A stretch of DNA of 64,000 nucleotides from Peristeroidobacter soli (GTDB lineage Bacteria > Pseudomonadota > Gammaproteobacteria > Steroidobacterales > Steroidobacteraceae): the NCBI RefSeq assembly GCF_004138485.1, contig NZ_RYEV01000011.1, positions 62,001-126,000 on the forward strand, in the 5' to 3' direction. Under the pieces are notes generated by a model that ran no database searches, was not told the DNA's origin, and saw only the letters and a program-made list of their open reading frames with translations. A program made the translations under genes and the position numbers. Below, piece after piece: positions 32,844 to 42,484 of this stretch; the stretch's first letter is position 1, and each line of letters opens with the position of its first letter.

Positions 32844-35273
32844 ATGGCCTTACATTCAGGCGTAGTCACGACTGTCACGGTGCTGGCGCTGGCCGGCGCG
32901 CTCGGTGCGCAAGGCGCCGAGACGGCGACCAAATTCGACATCTCGCCGCAACCCATTGGCGACGCGCTCAACCAGTTCGCGCGCCAGACCGGCTTGCAGG
33001 TGGTCATCGATCCGCAGGAAGGGCGGGGGGTGGTCGCACGCGAGGTGGTCGGTTCGTTCACGCCGAGCGAGGCGCTGGCGAAGCTGCTCGCAAATACCGG
33101 GCTCACGTTCTCGTTCCTCAATGAGCGCACAGTGTCGGTGCGGCGGGATCCGGCGGCGCGCATCAGCGACGCTACGCAGGAAACAGTGATCGTCACCGGC
33201 ACGACCATCAACGATCCCATCCTAAGCTCGCGCACCGGCGACACGCTCCGAGATCGGCCGCAGTCCGTGACGATCGTGACGCGCGAGCGCTTGGATGCGC
33301 AGAATCTCAACACGCTGACGGCCGCGCTGGAGCAGACCACGGGCGTGACGATCACGACCACGTCGCTGACGCAGAAGGATTTTTATTCGCGTGGCTTTCG
33401 CATCGAGAGCATCCAGATCGACGGCGGCGCGCCGATCACCAACGGCTTTGGCTTTCGCCAGTTGCCCGACCTCGCGATCTACGAGCAGGTCGAAGTGACG
33501 CGCAGCCCCGATGCGCTATTCTCCGGCAACAGCGAGCCGAGCGGCAGCATCCAGCTGATTCGCAAGCGGCCCACCGCGGACCACCAGGTGGAGCTCGCGT
33601 TGCTCGCGGGACGATGGGATCAGTTTCGCGCGCAGCTCGACGTCTCCGGCCCGATTGGCTTCGATGGCAAGCTGCGTGGCCGCACCGTCGTCGTGAGCGA
33701 GCGCAACGACCTGATCTACGACATCGGCCGTCAGTCGCAAAACACGCTGTACGGCGTGCTCGAGGCGGATCTCACCGACAGCTCGCGCTTGCTGGTCGGT
33801 CTCACCTACGAGGACAACGAAGGTCCGCACGTGGGCTTCGGCTTCCCTCGCTTCCGGGATGGCGGCGATCTGCACTTGCCGCGCGAAACAGTGCTCTCGC
33901 CTTCATGGGCCCACGAGGAAGCGCAGACGACAACGGTGTTCGCGACGCTCGATCAGCGTCTGAGCGAGCGTTGGTCGTTGCGGGTCAATGTCACGCGCAG
34001 CGATCAGGAGCGCGTCGATAGCAATATGTATGCCTACGGCGCGGTGAATCGCGCTACCGGCCTGATTCCGAACATGTACAGCAGCGAGACCCATCTCGAA
34101 CCGGTGCAAACGCTGGCGGACGTGACCCTGAAAGGCACCTTCGACCTGTTCGGGCGAACCCATCGCTTGGCCGTGGGTTGGGATTGGCAGGAAGTGGCAA
34201 GCGGCGGCGTGGCCTGGTTCTATCCCGGTGCCACCAACATCAGTGCATTCAACTTCGATCCCGACAGCATTCCGCGTCCGAGGCGGAGCGCGAATCCCGA
34301 CATGTTCATCGACTGGAATCAGAAACAGGACGGTGTCTACGCCAGCCTGAAGCTGAGTGTGAGCGACCCGCTGAACATCGTGCTGGGCGCCCGGCGCAGT
34401 AACTACCAAACCAACTACAACGAGGGCGATCCGGTCACCGGCGACAGCTATTACTTGTACAGCTATCGCGATCGCAACGTCGTCACGCCGTACGCCGGCT
34501 TCACCTATGACTTCAATCGCGATTGGGTGATGTACGGCAGCTTCTCCGAGTCGTATCAATCGCAGTCGAATCGCCTGCAAGGCCCGCTGCCGGGCACGCC
34601 GCTCGATCCCAAGACCGGCAACGGTTTCGAGATCGGCGTAAAGGGGGGGCTGTTGGAAGGTCGCGCGGCGACGCAGATCGCGGTCTACCAGATCACGCAG
34701 AAGAACGCGTTCGTCCAGGATGGCAGCTATCCACCGAGCAGCACGCAGAGCGGTGCGAATTGCTGTTACTTGGGCGACGGCGAAGTAGAAAGCCGCGGCG
34801 TGGACGTGGAGGTCAACGGCCGCTTGCTCAGGAACTGGGATGTGTTCCTCGGCTACACGTACAACACCAACGAGTTCAAGGCCGGTTACGCCAACAACGG
34901 CGCAGCGTACATGGCGCAAACCCCGAAGCACTTGTTCAAGCTGTGGACCACGGTGACGTTGCCCGGAATGCTGGACAGCTGGAAGCTCAGTGCCGGTGTC
35001 AACGCCCAATCGCGCACTTACGTTGCCGGTAGCGTGTCGCTGTACGACTCGAACGGTGCCTACGTGGGCAGCGCGCCCTACGACTTCGAGCAGGGGGGCT
35101 ACGCGCTGGTGAATGCTCGCGCCGAATATCAGATCAACGAGTCGTGGTCGGCCGCGTTCAATATCAACAACGCCACCGATAAAACCTACTACCAGAGCGT
35201 CGGCTCGGCGTTCATGTCGAACTGGTACGGCGAACCTCGCAACTACATCCTGTCGGTTCGCTTCAAGCACTGA
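32844..35273 (+). CDS. TonB-dependent siderophore-type receptor with STN signalling domain
   Basis: An 809-residue receptor from ATG 32844, with GGGGAG upstream. The signal peptide ends around GAQGAE. An STN domain (FDISPQPIGDALNQFARQTG to SFLNERTVSVR, about 32-102) follows, as in FecA/FpvA transducers, then the TonB box and plug (ETVIVTGTTIND, DRPQSVTIVTRERLDAQNLNTL, RGFRIESIQIDGG, VTRSPDALFSGNSEPSG). The barrel ends YILSVRFKH. This is the ferrisiderophore-receptor subclass. With the divergent FecI/FecR pair it should both import a ligand and signal its presence. Two beta-lactamase-fold hydrolases follow directly, which is not the usual neighbourhood of an iron receptor. Confidence 0.95.
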   Translation: MALHSGVVTTVTVLALAGALGAQGAETATKFDISPQPIGDALNQFARQTGLQVVIDPQEGRGVVAREVVGSFTPSEALAKLLANTGLTFSFLNERTVSVRRDPAARISDATQETVIVTGTTINDPILSSRTGDTLRDRPQSVTIVTRERLDAQNLNTLTAALEQTTGVTITTTSLTQKDFYSRGFRIESIQIDGGAPITNGFGFRQLPDLAIYEQVEVTRSPDALFSGNSEPSGSIQLIRKRPTADHQVELALLAGRWDQFRAQLDVSGPIGFDGKLRGRTVVVSERNDLIYDIGRQSQNTLYGVLEADLTDSSRLLVGLTYEDNEGPHVGFGFPRFRDGGDLHLPRETVLSPSWAHEEAQTTTVFATLDQRLSERWSLRVNVTRSDQERVDSNMYAYGAVNRATGLIPNMYSSETHLEPVQTLADVTLKGTFDLFGRTHRLAVGWDWQEVASGGVAWFYPGATNISAFNFDPDSIPRPRRSANPDMFIDWNQKQDGVYASLKLSVSDPLNIVLGARRSNYQTNYNEGDPVTGDSYYLYSYRDRNVVTPYAGFTYDFNRDWVMYGSFSESYQSQSNRLQGPLPGTPLDPKTGNGFEIGVKGGLLEGRAATQIAVYQITQKNAFVQDGSYPPSSTQSGANCCYLGDGEVESRGVDVEVNGRLLRNWDVFLGYTYNTNEFKAGYANNGAAYMAQTPKHLFKLWTTVTLPGMLDSWKLSAGVNAQSRTYVAGSVSLYDSNGAYVGSAPYDFEQGGYALVNARAEYQINESWSAAFNINNATDKTYYQSVGSAFMSNWYGEPRNYILSVRFKH

Positions 35274-35283
35274 GGCCAATGCC

Positions 35284-36984
35284 ATGGTGAATTTTTCTCG
35301 CCGTACGGGCTTGCTCGCGGCGGCCGGGGTCGCGCTCGCTCCAAAAATGCTGGTGGCGGCGTCGACCCCGACGCCGCCGGTGCCCGGCAAACTGGAATCG
35401 GTCATCGACGCCTTGTTTCATGAGCACGTGGCTGTGGGCGAGCCTGGAGCGGCGATCGGCTTGTATCGAGGCGGCCATGTGCTGTTCGCCAAGGGCTACG
35501 GCGTGGCCGATCTGGATAGCAGCACGCCGGTGACGCCGACGACGCAGTTCAACGTCGCGAGTGTTTCCAAGCAGTTCACCGCGTTCGCCATCGCGTTGCT
35601 GGCGAGTGAAGGCAAGATCGATCTGGATGCCGAGGTGCATCGCTACCTGCCGTGGGTGCCCGATTTTGGGCACCCGATCACGGTGCGGCAGCTGGTTCAT
35701 CACACCAATGGTTTGCGGGACTCGTACACATTGGTGGAGGTCAGCGGGCGCGATACGCGAGATGTCTTTACGCAGCGGCAGGTGATCGAGCTGGTCAAAC
35801 TCCAGCGCGAGCTGAATTTCGAGCCGGGGACTGCGCATTCTTATAACAATACCGGCTACACGTTGCTGGCGGAGATCGTCGCCACGGTCTCCGGCAAGTC
35901 GTTGCGGCAGTTCACGACGGAGCGCATGTTCGCGCCGCTCGGCATGCAGCGTACGTTCTTCGGCGACGATGTGGAGGAGATCGTTCCGGAGCGCGCGACC
36001 TCATACGAGAAACGCCCGGATGGGCGGTGGCAACGAACCCTGCTGACCACGGAATCGGTCGGCCACAGCGGGCTGGTGACGAATGTCACGGACCTGGCGC
36101 AGTGGTCGGATAACTTCTTCCGTCCGCGCGTGGGCGACCGATCGTTGCTCGACCTGGTCTGCACGAGCGGCACGCTGCGCGATGGTCGCAAGGCCAACTA
36201 TGCGTTCGGGCTCACTCCCGGAGAGATCCACGGGCGCAAGATCGTGAGTCATTCCGGCGGCGACGGCAGTTTCACCACTTACTTCACGTTTTATCCCGAT
36301 CACGATCTGGGCGTGGTGGTGCTGGCGAATCGTGCCCTGGACGTGGGCGGTCTGGCGCACACCGCGGCCGAGGTGTTTCTATCCGGGAAATCGGAGAAGT
36401 CCGCCGCGACGAATGCGCCCAAGGCTCACGTTCTGAAGAAAGCCACGCTCGAACGTTTGCCGGGCATGTACATCCATCCGACCTCGCCGTCGGTCACGCT
36501 GGAGCGTCGAGGCGACGCGTTGTATGGCTGGTTCGGCGTGGAGCCGGCGGCCGCGGCGCGCGTCAAAGCCGACGGTACTTTCAGTGTCGGTAACTGGTCG
36601 CATTTCCGCATCGTTACCGGCGAGGGTGGTGCCATCACTGCGTTGGAAAGTATCTATGGCATCAGCATGCGGCCGCGCTTGTTCAAGCGTGTGCAGCCCG
36701 AATCCGTCACTGATCTATCGGCTTACGCGGGCGATTACTACAGCGACGAATTGGAAACGAAGTACCGTTTCACCGCCGAGGGGGGCGATCTGGTGATGCG
36801 CCACATCTGGCGTCCCGATCCCATCATGCTCGTGCCGGTAACGCGCGAGCATTTCAATGCACGCAGCGGTTGGGCGCCGCACGTCGTGACGTTCGAGCGC
36901 GATGCTCGCGGCGAAGTCGTGGCCGCGAGAATGAGCGGTGCGCGGGCTGACAACATGCGCTTCGAGCGGCGTACCAAAACATGA
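35284..36984 (+). CDS. Secreted class C beta-lactamase-related serine hydrolase 1
   Basis: A 566-residue exported protein (MVNFSRRTGLLAAAGVALAP, Tat-like RR, cleavage near VAA). The start at 35284 is 10 bases after the receptor stop. The catalytic triad motifs are all present: Ser93-x-x-Lys96 (SVSK in NVASVSKQFT), Tyr187-x-Asn189 (YNN in AHSYNNTGY) and HSGG in KIVSHSGGDGS. The first 370 residues are the lactamase-fold domain, and the last 190 form a beta-rich C-terminal domain ending RADNMRFERRTKT. Proteins of this type are D-peptidases, esterases or peptide hydrolases (EstB, DAP, MlrB) rather than resistance lactamases. Its stop overlaps the next paralogue by 4 bases. Confidence 0.92.
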   Translation: MVNFSRRTGLLAAAGVALAPKMLVAASTPTPPVPGKLESVIDALFHEHVAVGEPGAAIGLYRGGHVLFAKGYGVADLDSSTPVTPTTQFNVASVSKQFTAFAIALLASEGKIDLDAEVHRYLPWVPDFGHPITVRQLVHHTNGLRDSYTLVEVSGRDTRDVFTQRQVIELVKLQRELNFEPGTAHSYNNTGYTLLAEIVATVSGKSLRQFTTERMFAPLGMQRTFFGDDVEEIVPERATSYEKRPDGRWQRTLLTTESVGHSGLVTNVTDLAQWSDNFFRPRVGDRSLLDLVCTSGTLRDGRKANYAFGLTPGEIHGRKIVSHSGGDGSFTTYFTFYPDHDLGVVVLANRALDVGGLAHTAAEVFLSGKSEKSAATNAPKAHVLKKATLERLPGMYIHPTSPSVTLERRGDALYGWFGVEPAAAARVKADGTFSVGNWSHFRIVTGEGGAITALESIYGISMRPRLFKRVQPESVTDLSAYAGDYYSDELETKYRFTAEGGDLVMRHIWRPDPIMLVPVTREHFNARSGWAPHVVTFERDARGEVVAARMSGARADNMRFERRTKT

Positions 36985-38480
36985 AACGTTGGGGAGTGCT
37001 GCTGCTGGCGTGTATGAGCGTGGCTCACGGCGCCGATCGGTTCGACGCCGCGCGTGCTCGCATTCACGCCAAGATCGAGAACGACGGCGTTCCCTCTGTC
37101 GCTGTCGCCGTCGCCAAGGACGGCAGGGTATTGTGGGAGGAGGGCTTCGGTTGGGCGGATCGTGAACAGCGCGTCGCCGCCGATCCGCACACCGTGTATC
37201 TGCTCGCGTCCATCAGCAAGACGTTCACCGGCGTCGGGCTCATGAACTTGGTGCAACAGGGCAAGATCACGTTGGATGCGCCGATCAATGACTATCTGGG
37301 CTCGGCCAGGCTGCATTCGTGGTTCGCGGATGCCGATGCTGTCACCGTGCGGCAGATGGCGAATCACACTTCGGGTCTCGCGCCAACCGAACAGTTCTTC
37401 TACGGCGAGCGCGAAGCCACGCTCGTGCGGCCAACGGATCTCACGATCGCGCGCTATGGCAATGTGATTCGTACGCCAGGCGCGCGCTTCGAGTACAACA
37501 ACTTCGGCTATGGCGTGCTGGGGCAGGTCATCGCTCAGGTGTCCGGCCAGCCGTTCGCCGACTACATGCGTCGGCAAGTATTCCAACCGTTGAATCTGAC
37601 CCGGACCGTGGTGAGCTCCAACGGCGCGCCATTACCCAACACAGCGATCTTGTATGGCCCGCAAGACGAACGCATTCCGCGGCTTGCGTTCGATGAGCCG
37701 GCGTTCGTCGGCATCCAGTCCAGTGCCCACGATCTGGTGCGCTTCGGAATGTTCCTGCTCGGTCAGCGTGTGCCTGGTCAGCGTACTTTGCTCGACGCGG
37801 CGACATTGAGTGAGATGCGACGGATGACCTCTCATGGCGAGGGCATCGAAGACGACTACGGCGTCGGTCTCTACACCATGGACACGTACGAAGGCGGCCC
37901 CGTGGGCGTCGGCCATGGCGGCTCGATGTCGGGATCGCACACCAATCTGTTCCTGCTGCCGGAGGAAGGACTGGTCATTGCGGTGCTGACCAATCGGTTC
38001 GCCTCGGCGCCCGCTGACGTTCGTAACGAGATCCTGCGCGCGCTGTATCCGAAGTGGCGAGGCAAGACGTTACCGCCAACACCGGAAGCCTCAAAGCCAC
38101 CGAGTCAGCCGCCGGCACAGTGGCAAGGAGAATGGGCGGGGACGCTATCGACCTATGAAGGCGACAAGCGAGTGGCGCTGCGAGTGCAGCCCGATGGTGA
38201 CGTGCACCTTCGCATCGAGAATCAGCCCTGGGCCTTGGTGGATCGCGCCAGCTTTCGCGACGGCTCGCTGCAGGGCCTGACTTCAGCATTCGTCCCCACG
38301 TCAGACGCGGCTCGACGGCGTCACACCACGAGCTTGCGACTCCACAGCGAGGGGGATCGTCTGGTCGGTGTGGCGATCGCCAACAGCGGCCCGTTCGACG
38401 GCGCCGACCCGTACTTCGTATTCGCGCTGAACTATCGAGTGGAGCTGCGCCGGGCGGCCGCCGTTGAAGGGCTGAAATGA
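36981..38480 (+). CDS. Secreted class C beta-lactamase-related serine hydrolase 2
   Basis: A 499-residue exported protein (MKRWGVLLLACMSVAHGADR). Motifs are Ser77-x-x-Lys80 (SISK in LLASISKTFTG), YNN (FEYNNFGYG) and HGGS (VGHGGSMSGSHT). A C-terminal beta-domain (from about 385) with WQGEWAGTLSTYEGDK differs from hydrolase 1. It starts inside the stop of hydrolase 1 (ATGA) and its own stop overlaps the ATG of a 51-residue open frame, so translation is probably coupled. Two divergent lactamase-fold enzymes in tandem suggest sequential cleavage of one complex substrate. Confidence 0.92.
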   Translation: MKRWGVLLLACMSVAHGADRFDAARARIHAKIENDGVPSVAVAVAKDGRVLWEEGFGWADREQRVAADPHTVYLLASISKTFTGVGLMNLVQQGKITLDAPINDYLGSARLHSWFADADAVTVRQMANHTSGLAPTEQFFYGEREATLVRPTDLTIARYGNVIRTPGARFEYNNFGYGVLGQVIAQVSGQPFADYMRRQVFQPLNLTRTVVSSNGAPLPNTAILYGPQDERIPRLAFDEPAFVGIQSSAHDLVRFGMFLLGQRVPGQRTLLDAATLSEMRRMTSHGEGIEDDYGVGLYTMDTYEGGPVGVGHGGSMSGSHTNLFLLPEEGLVIAVLTNRFASAPADVRNEILRALYPKWRGKTLPPTPEASKPPSQPPAQWQGEWAGTLSTYEGDKRVALRVQPDGDVHLRIENQPWALVDRASFRDGSLQGLTSAFVPTSDAARRRHTTSLRLHSEGDRLVGVAIANSGPFDGADPYFVFALNYRVELRRAAAVEGLK

Positions 38481-38632
38481 GCATACCGCTGACCCCTGTT
38501 TATAAGGACGTCTTCCAGGGGCGACGCTTTCTGAGCCGTGTCGCGGTGGAGCGAGGTGCCGGCGGCCGAGTGAGCGCCTTGCTTGCCAGCAGCAGTCTGG
38601 AGCGGAATATCCGCTTCGACAAAGTGCGTTAG
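38477..38632 (+). pseudogene. 51-residue tail fragment of a beta-lactamase-related protein
   Basis: A short open frame whose ATG overlaps the previous stop by 4 bases (ATGA). It encodes PLTPVYKDVFQGRRFLSRV, then GGRVSALLASSSLERNIRFDKVR. This matches the position and pattern of the last 45 residues of hydrolase 1 (VTREHFNARSGW, ARGEVVAARMSGARADNMRFE). It looks like the C-terminal remains of a third paralogue rather than an independent gene. It still ends in a proper stop 8 bases before the next gene (GTG 38641), so it may be translated. Confidence 0.55.
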
Positions 38633-38640
38633 GTGCAGTC

Positions 38641-41600
38641 GTGCACAATCGTCTACCAATGCTTGCCGCATGGCTCGCGCTCGGCCTTGGTCTGCAGGCG
38701 GAGTCGGTTGCCGCGGAGGAAGTGAATTTCTCCACCGATGAAGGCACCTGGATGTCCGTCGACGTGACACGCGACGGCCGTGCGCTGCTGTTCGATATGC
38801 TCGGTGATATCTATCGGCTGGATTCCGGCGGTGGCTCAGCTCAGCCGCTGATCAGCGGCCCGGCGTTCGATACTCAGCCGGTGCTCTCGCCAGCGGGCGT
38901 GCAGATCGCATTCATCAGCGATCGCAGTGGCAGCGAGAACGTTTGGATTGCCGATGTGACCGGCGCGAATGCGCGTGCTTTGAGCGATGATCTCGACGCG
39001 GTATTCGTCGCGCCTGTATGGTCCGCCGATGGGCGCGATATCTATGTCACTCGCTTCGATTCGCGCAGCCGTCTCGATGCCAAGACCAAGGCGCAATTGT
39101 GGCGATTGTCAGTGTCGGGCGGCAAGGGTGAGCCGGCAGTGGCAGCCGCTGCGGACAACGCGCCGGTATTCGCTGCTTCGGTCTCGGCGGATGGCCGTTT
39201 TCTGTACGGAACCGCGGCCGGCGGTCGTGGCAAGTACGACATCGTTCGGCTCGATCTGACGACGAACGAGTCCATCGTTCTCATCAGCGGCCGAGCCTAC
39301 GCGAGCGGCGTGATGCAACCGGTCGTGTCCCCCGATGGCGCCGTGTTGATCTATGCCGTCGATGTCGGCGGTCGTACCGAGTTGCGGGTGCGCGAGCTCC
39401 GTAGTGGCGACGATCGAGTGTTGATCCCTGCCATCGAGACTTCGTTTGCCAAGCAAACGCCCGCATTTCAGGGGCTGCTGCCGCGGTTCGCGTTCACGCC
39501 CGATTCCAAAGCGTTGGTCATCGCTTTCGGCGGCCGCATTCGTCGCATCGAGTTGGCAAGTGGCGAGGCACGGATCGTTCCTTTCACCGCCACTGTGCAA
39601 GCGCAAGTGACCGCCAGTCCGCGGCCGTTGCTACGTGACGAAGCCGGTCCCGTGCGTGCTCGCATCATCCAAGCTCCGCAATTGTCGCCTGACGGAAAGC
39701 AAGTCGCGTTCAGCGCCTTCGGCAAACTTTATGTGGCGAGCCTGCCGCGTGGTAAAGCCAGGCGGCTGACAGACACTGCGCTCATCGAAGCAGGCGTCAC
39801 CGAGAATCAACCGAGCTGGTCGGCGGATGGGCGTTGGATCGTTTACGCGAGCTGGTCGCGCCGTGATGGCGGGCATATCTGGAAAGTGCCAAGCACTGGC
39901 GACAGCGCGCCGGAACAGCTGACGCAATTGCCCGGCTACTATCGCAAGCCAACCCTGACGCCGGATGGACGGTCCGTGATCGCGTTGTACTCGGCGACGT
40001 ACGATCAGCTCAACCTGCTGGTGCCGCGCGGAGGAAGTCCGGAACGCCCTGGCGCTCAGCAACTCGTTCGCCTGTTGAGCAGCGGCGAGCGCGAAGTGTT
40101 GGCGAATCTGCCGCCGACCGCGAGGCGAGCGGACCATGGGCGATTGCATTTCATGCCCGACCGGCGCTCGCTGCTGGCCTACACCAGCAAGGGCTTGATG
40201 CAGGTCCCTGTCGACGGCGGGCCGCCGCGCAAGGTGTTGGAAGTTCAGGCTGTCGATGTCCTGCATTCGCAGACTGCCGTGGACGAGTTGGAAGTCAGTC
40301 CCGATGGTCGATGGGCGCTGGTGCTACAGGGCTCGCAGTTGCATCTGCTGGCGATGCCGTCGGTCGAATTGCCGGAGCCGATCGATCTGGCGTCGCCACC
40401 GGGCTGGCATCGTCAGATCACCGAGATCGGTGCCGATGAATTCGGCTGGTCGGCGAATGGCAAGGAAATATTCTGGTCGGTGGGCACGAGTCTGTTTCGG
40501 GCCCCGCTGGATCGGTTGCTGCAACCGCCTGCGGCGACTCTTTCTGCGACCGACGAGGATTGTGCCGATACCCGCTTCGCGCGAGTCGATCTCGATGTAT
40601 CCATCGCCCGCGACCGGCCGAGCACGCAGATGCTGCTGCGAGGAGCGAAGGTCGCCACCATGCGTGGTGATGAGATCATCGCCAGGGCCGATGTCTTGAT
40701 CCGAGGCAATCGGATTGCCGCGGTCGGCCCGATGGGCAGCGTCGCAACGCCAGCGACCGCCATCATTCACGACTTCGCCGGCAAGACCATTACGCCGGGA
40801 TTCGCCGATACGCACGCTCACTACTGGCGAATCGGCCGGCAGGTGCTCGACTACGACAGCTGGGAGCACCGGATTGCCTTGGCCTACGGCATCACTACGT
40901 CGATCGATCCGCAGTCGTTCACCAACGACATGTTCGTTTACCAGGACTTGATGGATGCCGGCGTGATGCGGGGGCCGCGGGCCTATACGACCGGGCCGGG
41001 CATCTTCGATGCCAATCGCATCGGTTCGGTGCGCCAGGCCAGCTGTATTCTGCGGCGCTATCGCGATCACTATCGAACGCCGATCGTGAAGTCCTACATG
41101 ATCGGGAACCGCGCGCAGCGACAGCAGATGGCGCAGGCCGCACGCAAGTTGCAGATGATGTTGATCGCGGAGAACTGGGGCGTACCTCGCTACGCGCTCA
41201 CTCAGGCGATGGATGGTTTCGCCACCAATGAGCATGCCTCCGACGCTATCGATTACTACAACGATGTCGCCCAGCTCTACGCCCGGACCGGCATTGGCTA
41301 TTCGCCCACGACATTGATCGGTGGCGCCGCGGGACTGCCCGGCATCAATTACTTTCTTGCCCGACGCGACCTGCTGACGAATGCCAAGCTCAACTACTTT
41401 ACGCCCTCGCTGGTCGTGAACGAGCGTCTGCGCAGTGTGACGTGGCAGCCCGACGACTGGTTCATCGGCAGCCGTCTCGCCGCCAGTGCCAGCAAGATAT
41501 TCCGTGCCGGCGGCAACGTCGGTGTCGGCGGGCACAGCGAGGTGCAAGGCCTCGGTTATCACTGGGAACTGCAAACAATGGCCATGGGCGGCCTCACGCC

Positions 41601-41829
41601 CCATGAGGTGCTGCAGATGGCGACGCGTGGTTCGGCGACCGTCATCGGGCGCAGCGCCGAAGTGGGTACGATCGAGCCCGGCAAATACGCCGACTTGATC
41701 GTGTTCGAGCGCGACCCGCTGCTGGACATCGCCGCTACGGAAACGATCTCGCATGTCATGAAAAACGGGCGGCTGTATCGGGCCGACACGTTGCGAGAGA
41801 TGAATACTCCGCTGACTTCCCGCCGCTGA
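38641..41829 (+). CDS. Secreted TolB-like propeller fused to an amidohydrolase
   Basis: A 1062-residue exported protein starting at GTG 38641 (signal to about residue 26). The first 650 residues hold PD40/TolB-like propeller repeats: TRDGRALLFDMLGDIYRL, SPAGVQIAFISDRSGSENVWI, SADGRFLYGTA, SPDGAVLIYAVD, TPDSKALVIAFG and SADGRWIVYASWS. From about 660 an amidohydrolase domain follows: ITPGFADTHAHYW with metal-binding His725 and His727, probable carboxylated Lys817 (IVKSYMIG), FATNEHASD, and VGVGGHSEVQGLGYHWE near the end. The enzyme should cleave cyclic or linear amides in the periplasm, with the propeller recognising the substrate. A paralogous propeller begins at 62276. Confidence 0.9.
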   Translation: MHNRLPMLAAWLALGLGLQAESVAAEEVNFSTDEGTWMSVDVTRDGRALLFDMLGDIYRLDSGGGSAQPLISGPAFDTQPVLSPAGVQIAFISDRSGSENVWIADVTGANARALSDDLDAVFVAPVWSADGRDIYVTRFDSRSRLDAKTKAQLWRLSVSGGKGEPAVAAAADNAPVFAASVSADGRFLYGTAAGGRGKYDIVRLDLTTNESIVLISGRAYASGVMQPVVSPDGAVLIYAVDVGGRTELRVRELRSGDDRVLIPAIETSFAKQTPAFQGLLPRFAFTPDSKALVIAFGGRIRRIELASGEARIVPFTATVQAQVTASPRPLLRDEAGPVRARIIQAPQLSPDGKQVAFSAFGKLYVASLPRGKARRLTDTALIEAGVTENQPSWSADGRWIVYASWSRRDGGHIWKVPSTGDSAPEQLTQLPGYYRKPTLTPDGRSVIALYSATYDQLNLLVPRGGSPERPGAQQLVRLLSSGEREVLANLPPTARRADHGRLHFMPDRRSLLAYTSKGLMQVPVDGGPPRKVLEVQAVDVLHSQTAVDELEVSPDGRWALVLQGSQLHLLAMPSVELPEPIDLASPPGWHRQITEIGADEFGWSANGKEIFWSVGTSLFRAPLDRLLQPPAATLSATDEDCADTRFARVDLDVSIARDRPSTQMLLRGAKVATMRGDEIIARADVLIRGNRIAAVGPMGSVATPATAIIHDFAGKTITPGFADTHAHYWRIGRQVLDYDSWEHRIALAYGITTSIDPQSFTNDMFVYQDLMDAGVMRGPRAYTTGPGIFDANRIGSVRQASCILRRYRDHYRTPIVKSYMIGNRAQRQQMAQAARKLQMMLIAENWGVPRYALTQAMDGFATNEHASDAIDYYNDVAQLYARTGIGYSPTTLIGGAAGLPGINYFLARRDLLTNAKLNYFTPSLVVNERLRSVTWQPDDWFIGSRLAASASKIFRAGGNVGVGGHSEVQGLGYHWELQTMAMGGLTPHEVLQMATRGSATVIGRSAEVGTIEPGKYADLIVFERDPLLDIAATETISHVMKNGRLYRADTLREMNTPLTSRR

Positions 41830-41844
41830 TTCGTCAAGAGGTCG

Positions 41845-42186
41845 ATGTCGATGAAATATGTATCCGCGTGCGCCTGCGCGTTGCTCGCCTGTGCGTCGGC
41901 CGCCGGCGCCGATCGATTCGGTGGGGTGCGTGAGGCGATCCGTGCCCGCATGGTCGAGCACACCGTGCCTGGAGTGGCGATTGCCGTGTGGAAGGATGGC
42001 GAGGTGCTATGGGAGGAGGGTTTCGGTTGGGCCGATGTCGAGAATCGTATTCCGGCCAGCGGGCATACGATGTTCAATCTCGCCTCGTTGTCGAAGACTT
42101 TCACCGCGGTGGGGCTGATGACGTTGGTGCAGGCGGGGAAAGTCGATCTGGACCAGCCGGCCAACTTGTCCATGGCGGAATGCTGA
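41845..42186 (+). pseudogene. Beta-lactamase-related paralogue truncated by an insertion sequence
   Basis: The 113 residues are the first fifth of a third lactamase-fold hydrolase: signal MSMKYVSACACALLACASAAG, GVAIAVWKDGEVLWEEGFGW and the active-site element LASLSKTFTAVG (Ser81-x-x-Lys84). They align end to end with hydrolase 2 (GADRF, VLWEEGFGWAD, SKTFT, GLMTLVQ). The homology breaks at DLDQPAN, where the coding continues into LSMAEC and stops in the end of an insertion sequence whose transposase reads in the opposite direction. The Tyr and His motifs are missing, so no active enzyme can form. Confidence 0.85.
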
Positions 42187-42426
42187 TCACGCGGCAGTCG
42201 GTGTGTGGAAGAGGCCGGAGCAGTCCAATCGCCATGCAAAGTGATTGAGATTCGCAGGCTGATCTGCAATCGTGCCGCATTGCTCGACAGGCGTCCGACC
42301 ATTCAGTCCAGCATGAACGCGTCGCTGGTTGTAATAGAGGGCGAAACGATCCAGCTTGCGATAGAGGTCGAGGCCGTTCCAGAAAAAGGTTTGGTCGAGA
42401 TATTCGCGCCGGAGGTTCCGATGAGG
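42187..42426 (-). pseudogene. C-terminal fragment of an IS transposase
   Basis: On the minus strand, REYLDQTFFWNGLDLYRKL, then YYNQRRVHAGLNGRTPVEQ and AWRLDCSGLFHTPTAA stop, is the C-terminal end of a DDE integrase-type transposase (the REYLD and R-x-H-x-x-L-x-G-x-TP features). A missing base near 42411 splits it from the preceding HLIGT. The rest of the element is gone: beyond 42427 lies an inverted repeat and unrelated sequence. It marks the insertion that cut the beta-lactamase paralogue at 41845. Confidence 0.8.
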
Positions 42427-42467
42427 TGGGTGAGTAGGCCGGTGGCTTCCGCCGGCCTACTCACCCA
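42427..42467. repeat. 16-base-pair perfect inverted repeat at an IS breakpoint
   Basis: TGGGTGAGTAGGCCGG (42427-42442) and CCGGCCTACTCACCCA (42452-42467) pair perfectly around a 9-base loop (TGGCTTCCG). It sits exactly where the transposase fragment ends and the hydantoinase-like remnant begins. It could be a terminator, a recombination scar or a REP-type element. Confidence 0.7.
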
Positions 42468-42484
42468 GCCAGTCAAGGCAACGT

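Noticed and set aside
33903-35405. A 500-codon minus-strand open frame opposite the TonB receptor
   Set aside because: Its composition is that of an antisense frame (Arg, His and Ala rich), and the plus-strand receptor motifs are unambiguous.
35284-38480. The two lactamase-fold genes as antibiotic-resistance beta-lactamases
   Set aside because: They have an extra C-terminal domain, lie in a receptor operon and lack the KTG box of class C enzymes, so a peptidase or esterase role is more likely.
40324-41961. A 545-codon open frame on the minus strand across the amidohydrolase gene
   Set aside because: It is the antisense of a strongly supported gene, lacks a ribosome-binding site and known domains, and arises from GC-rich codon bias.
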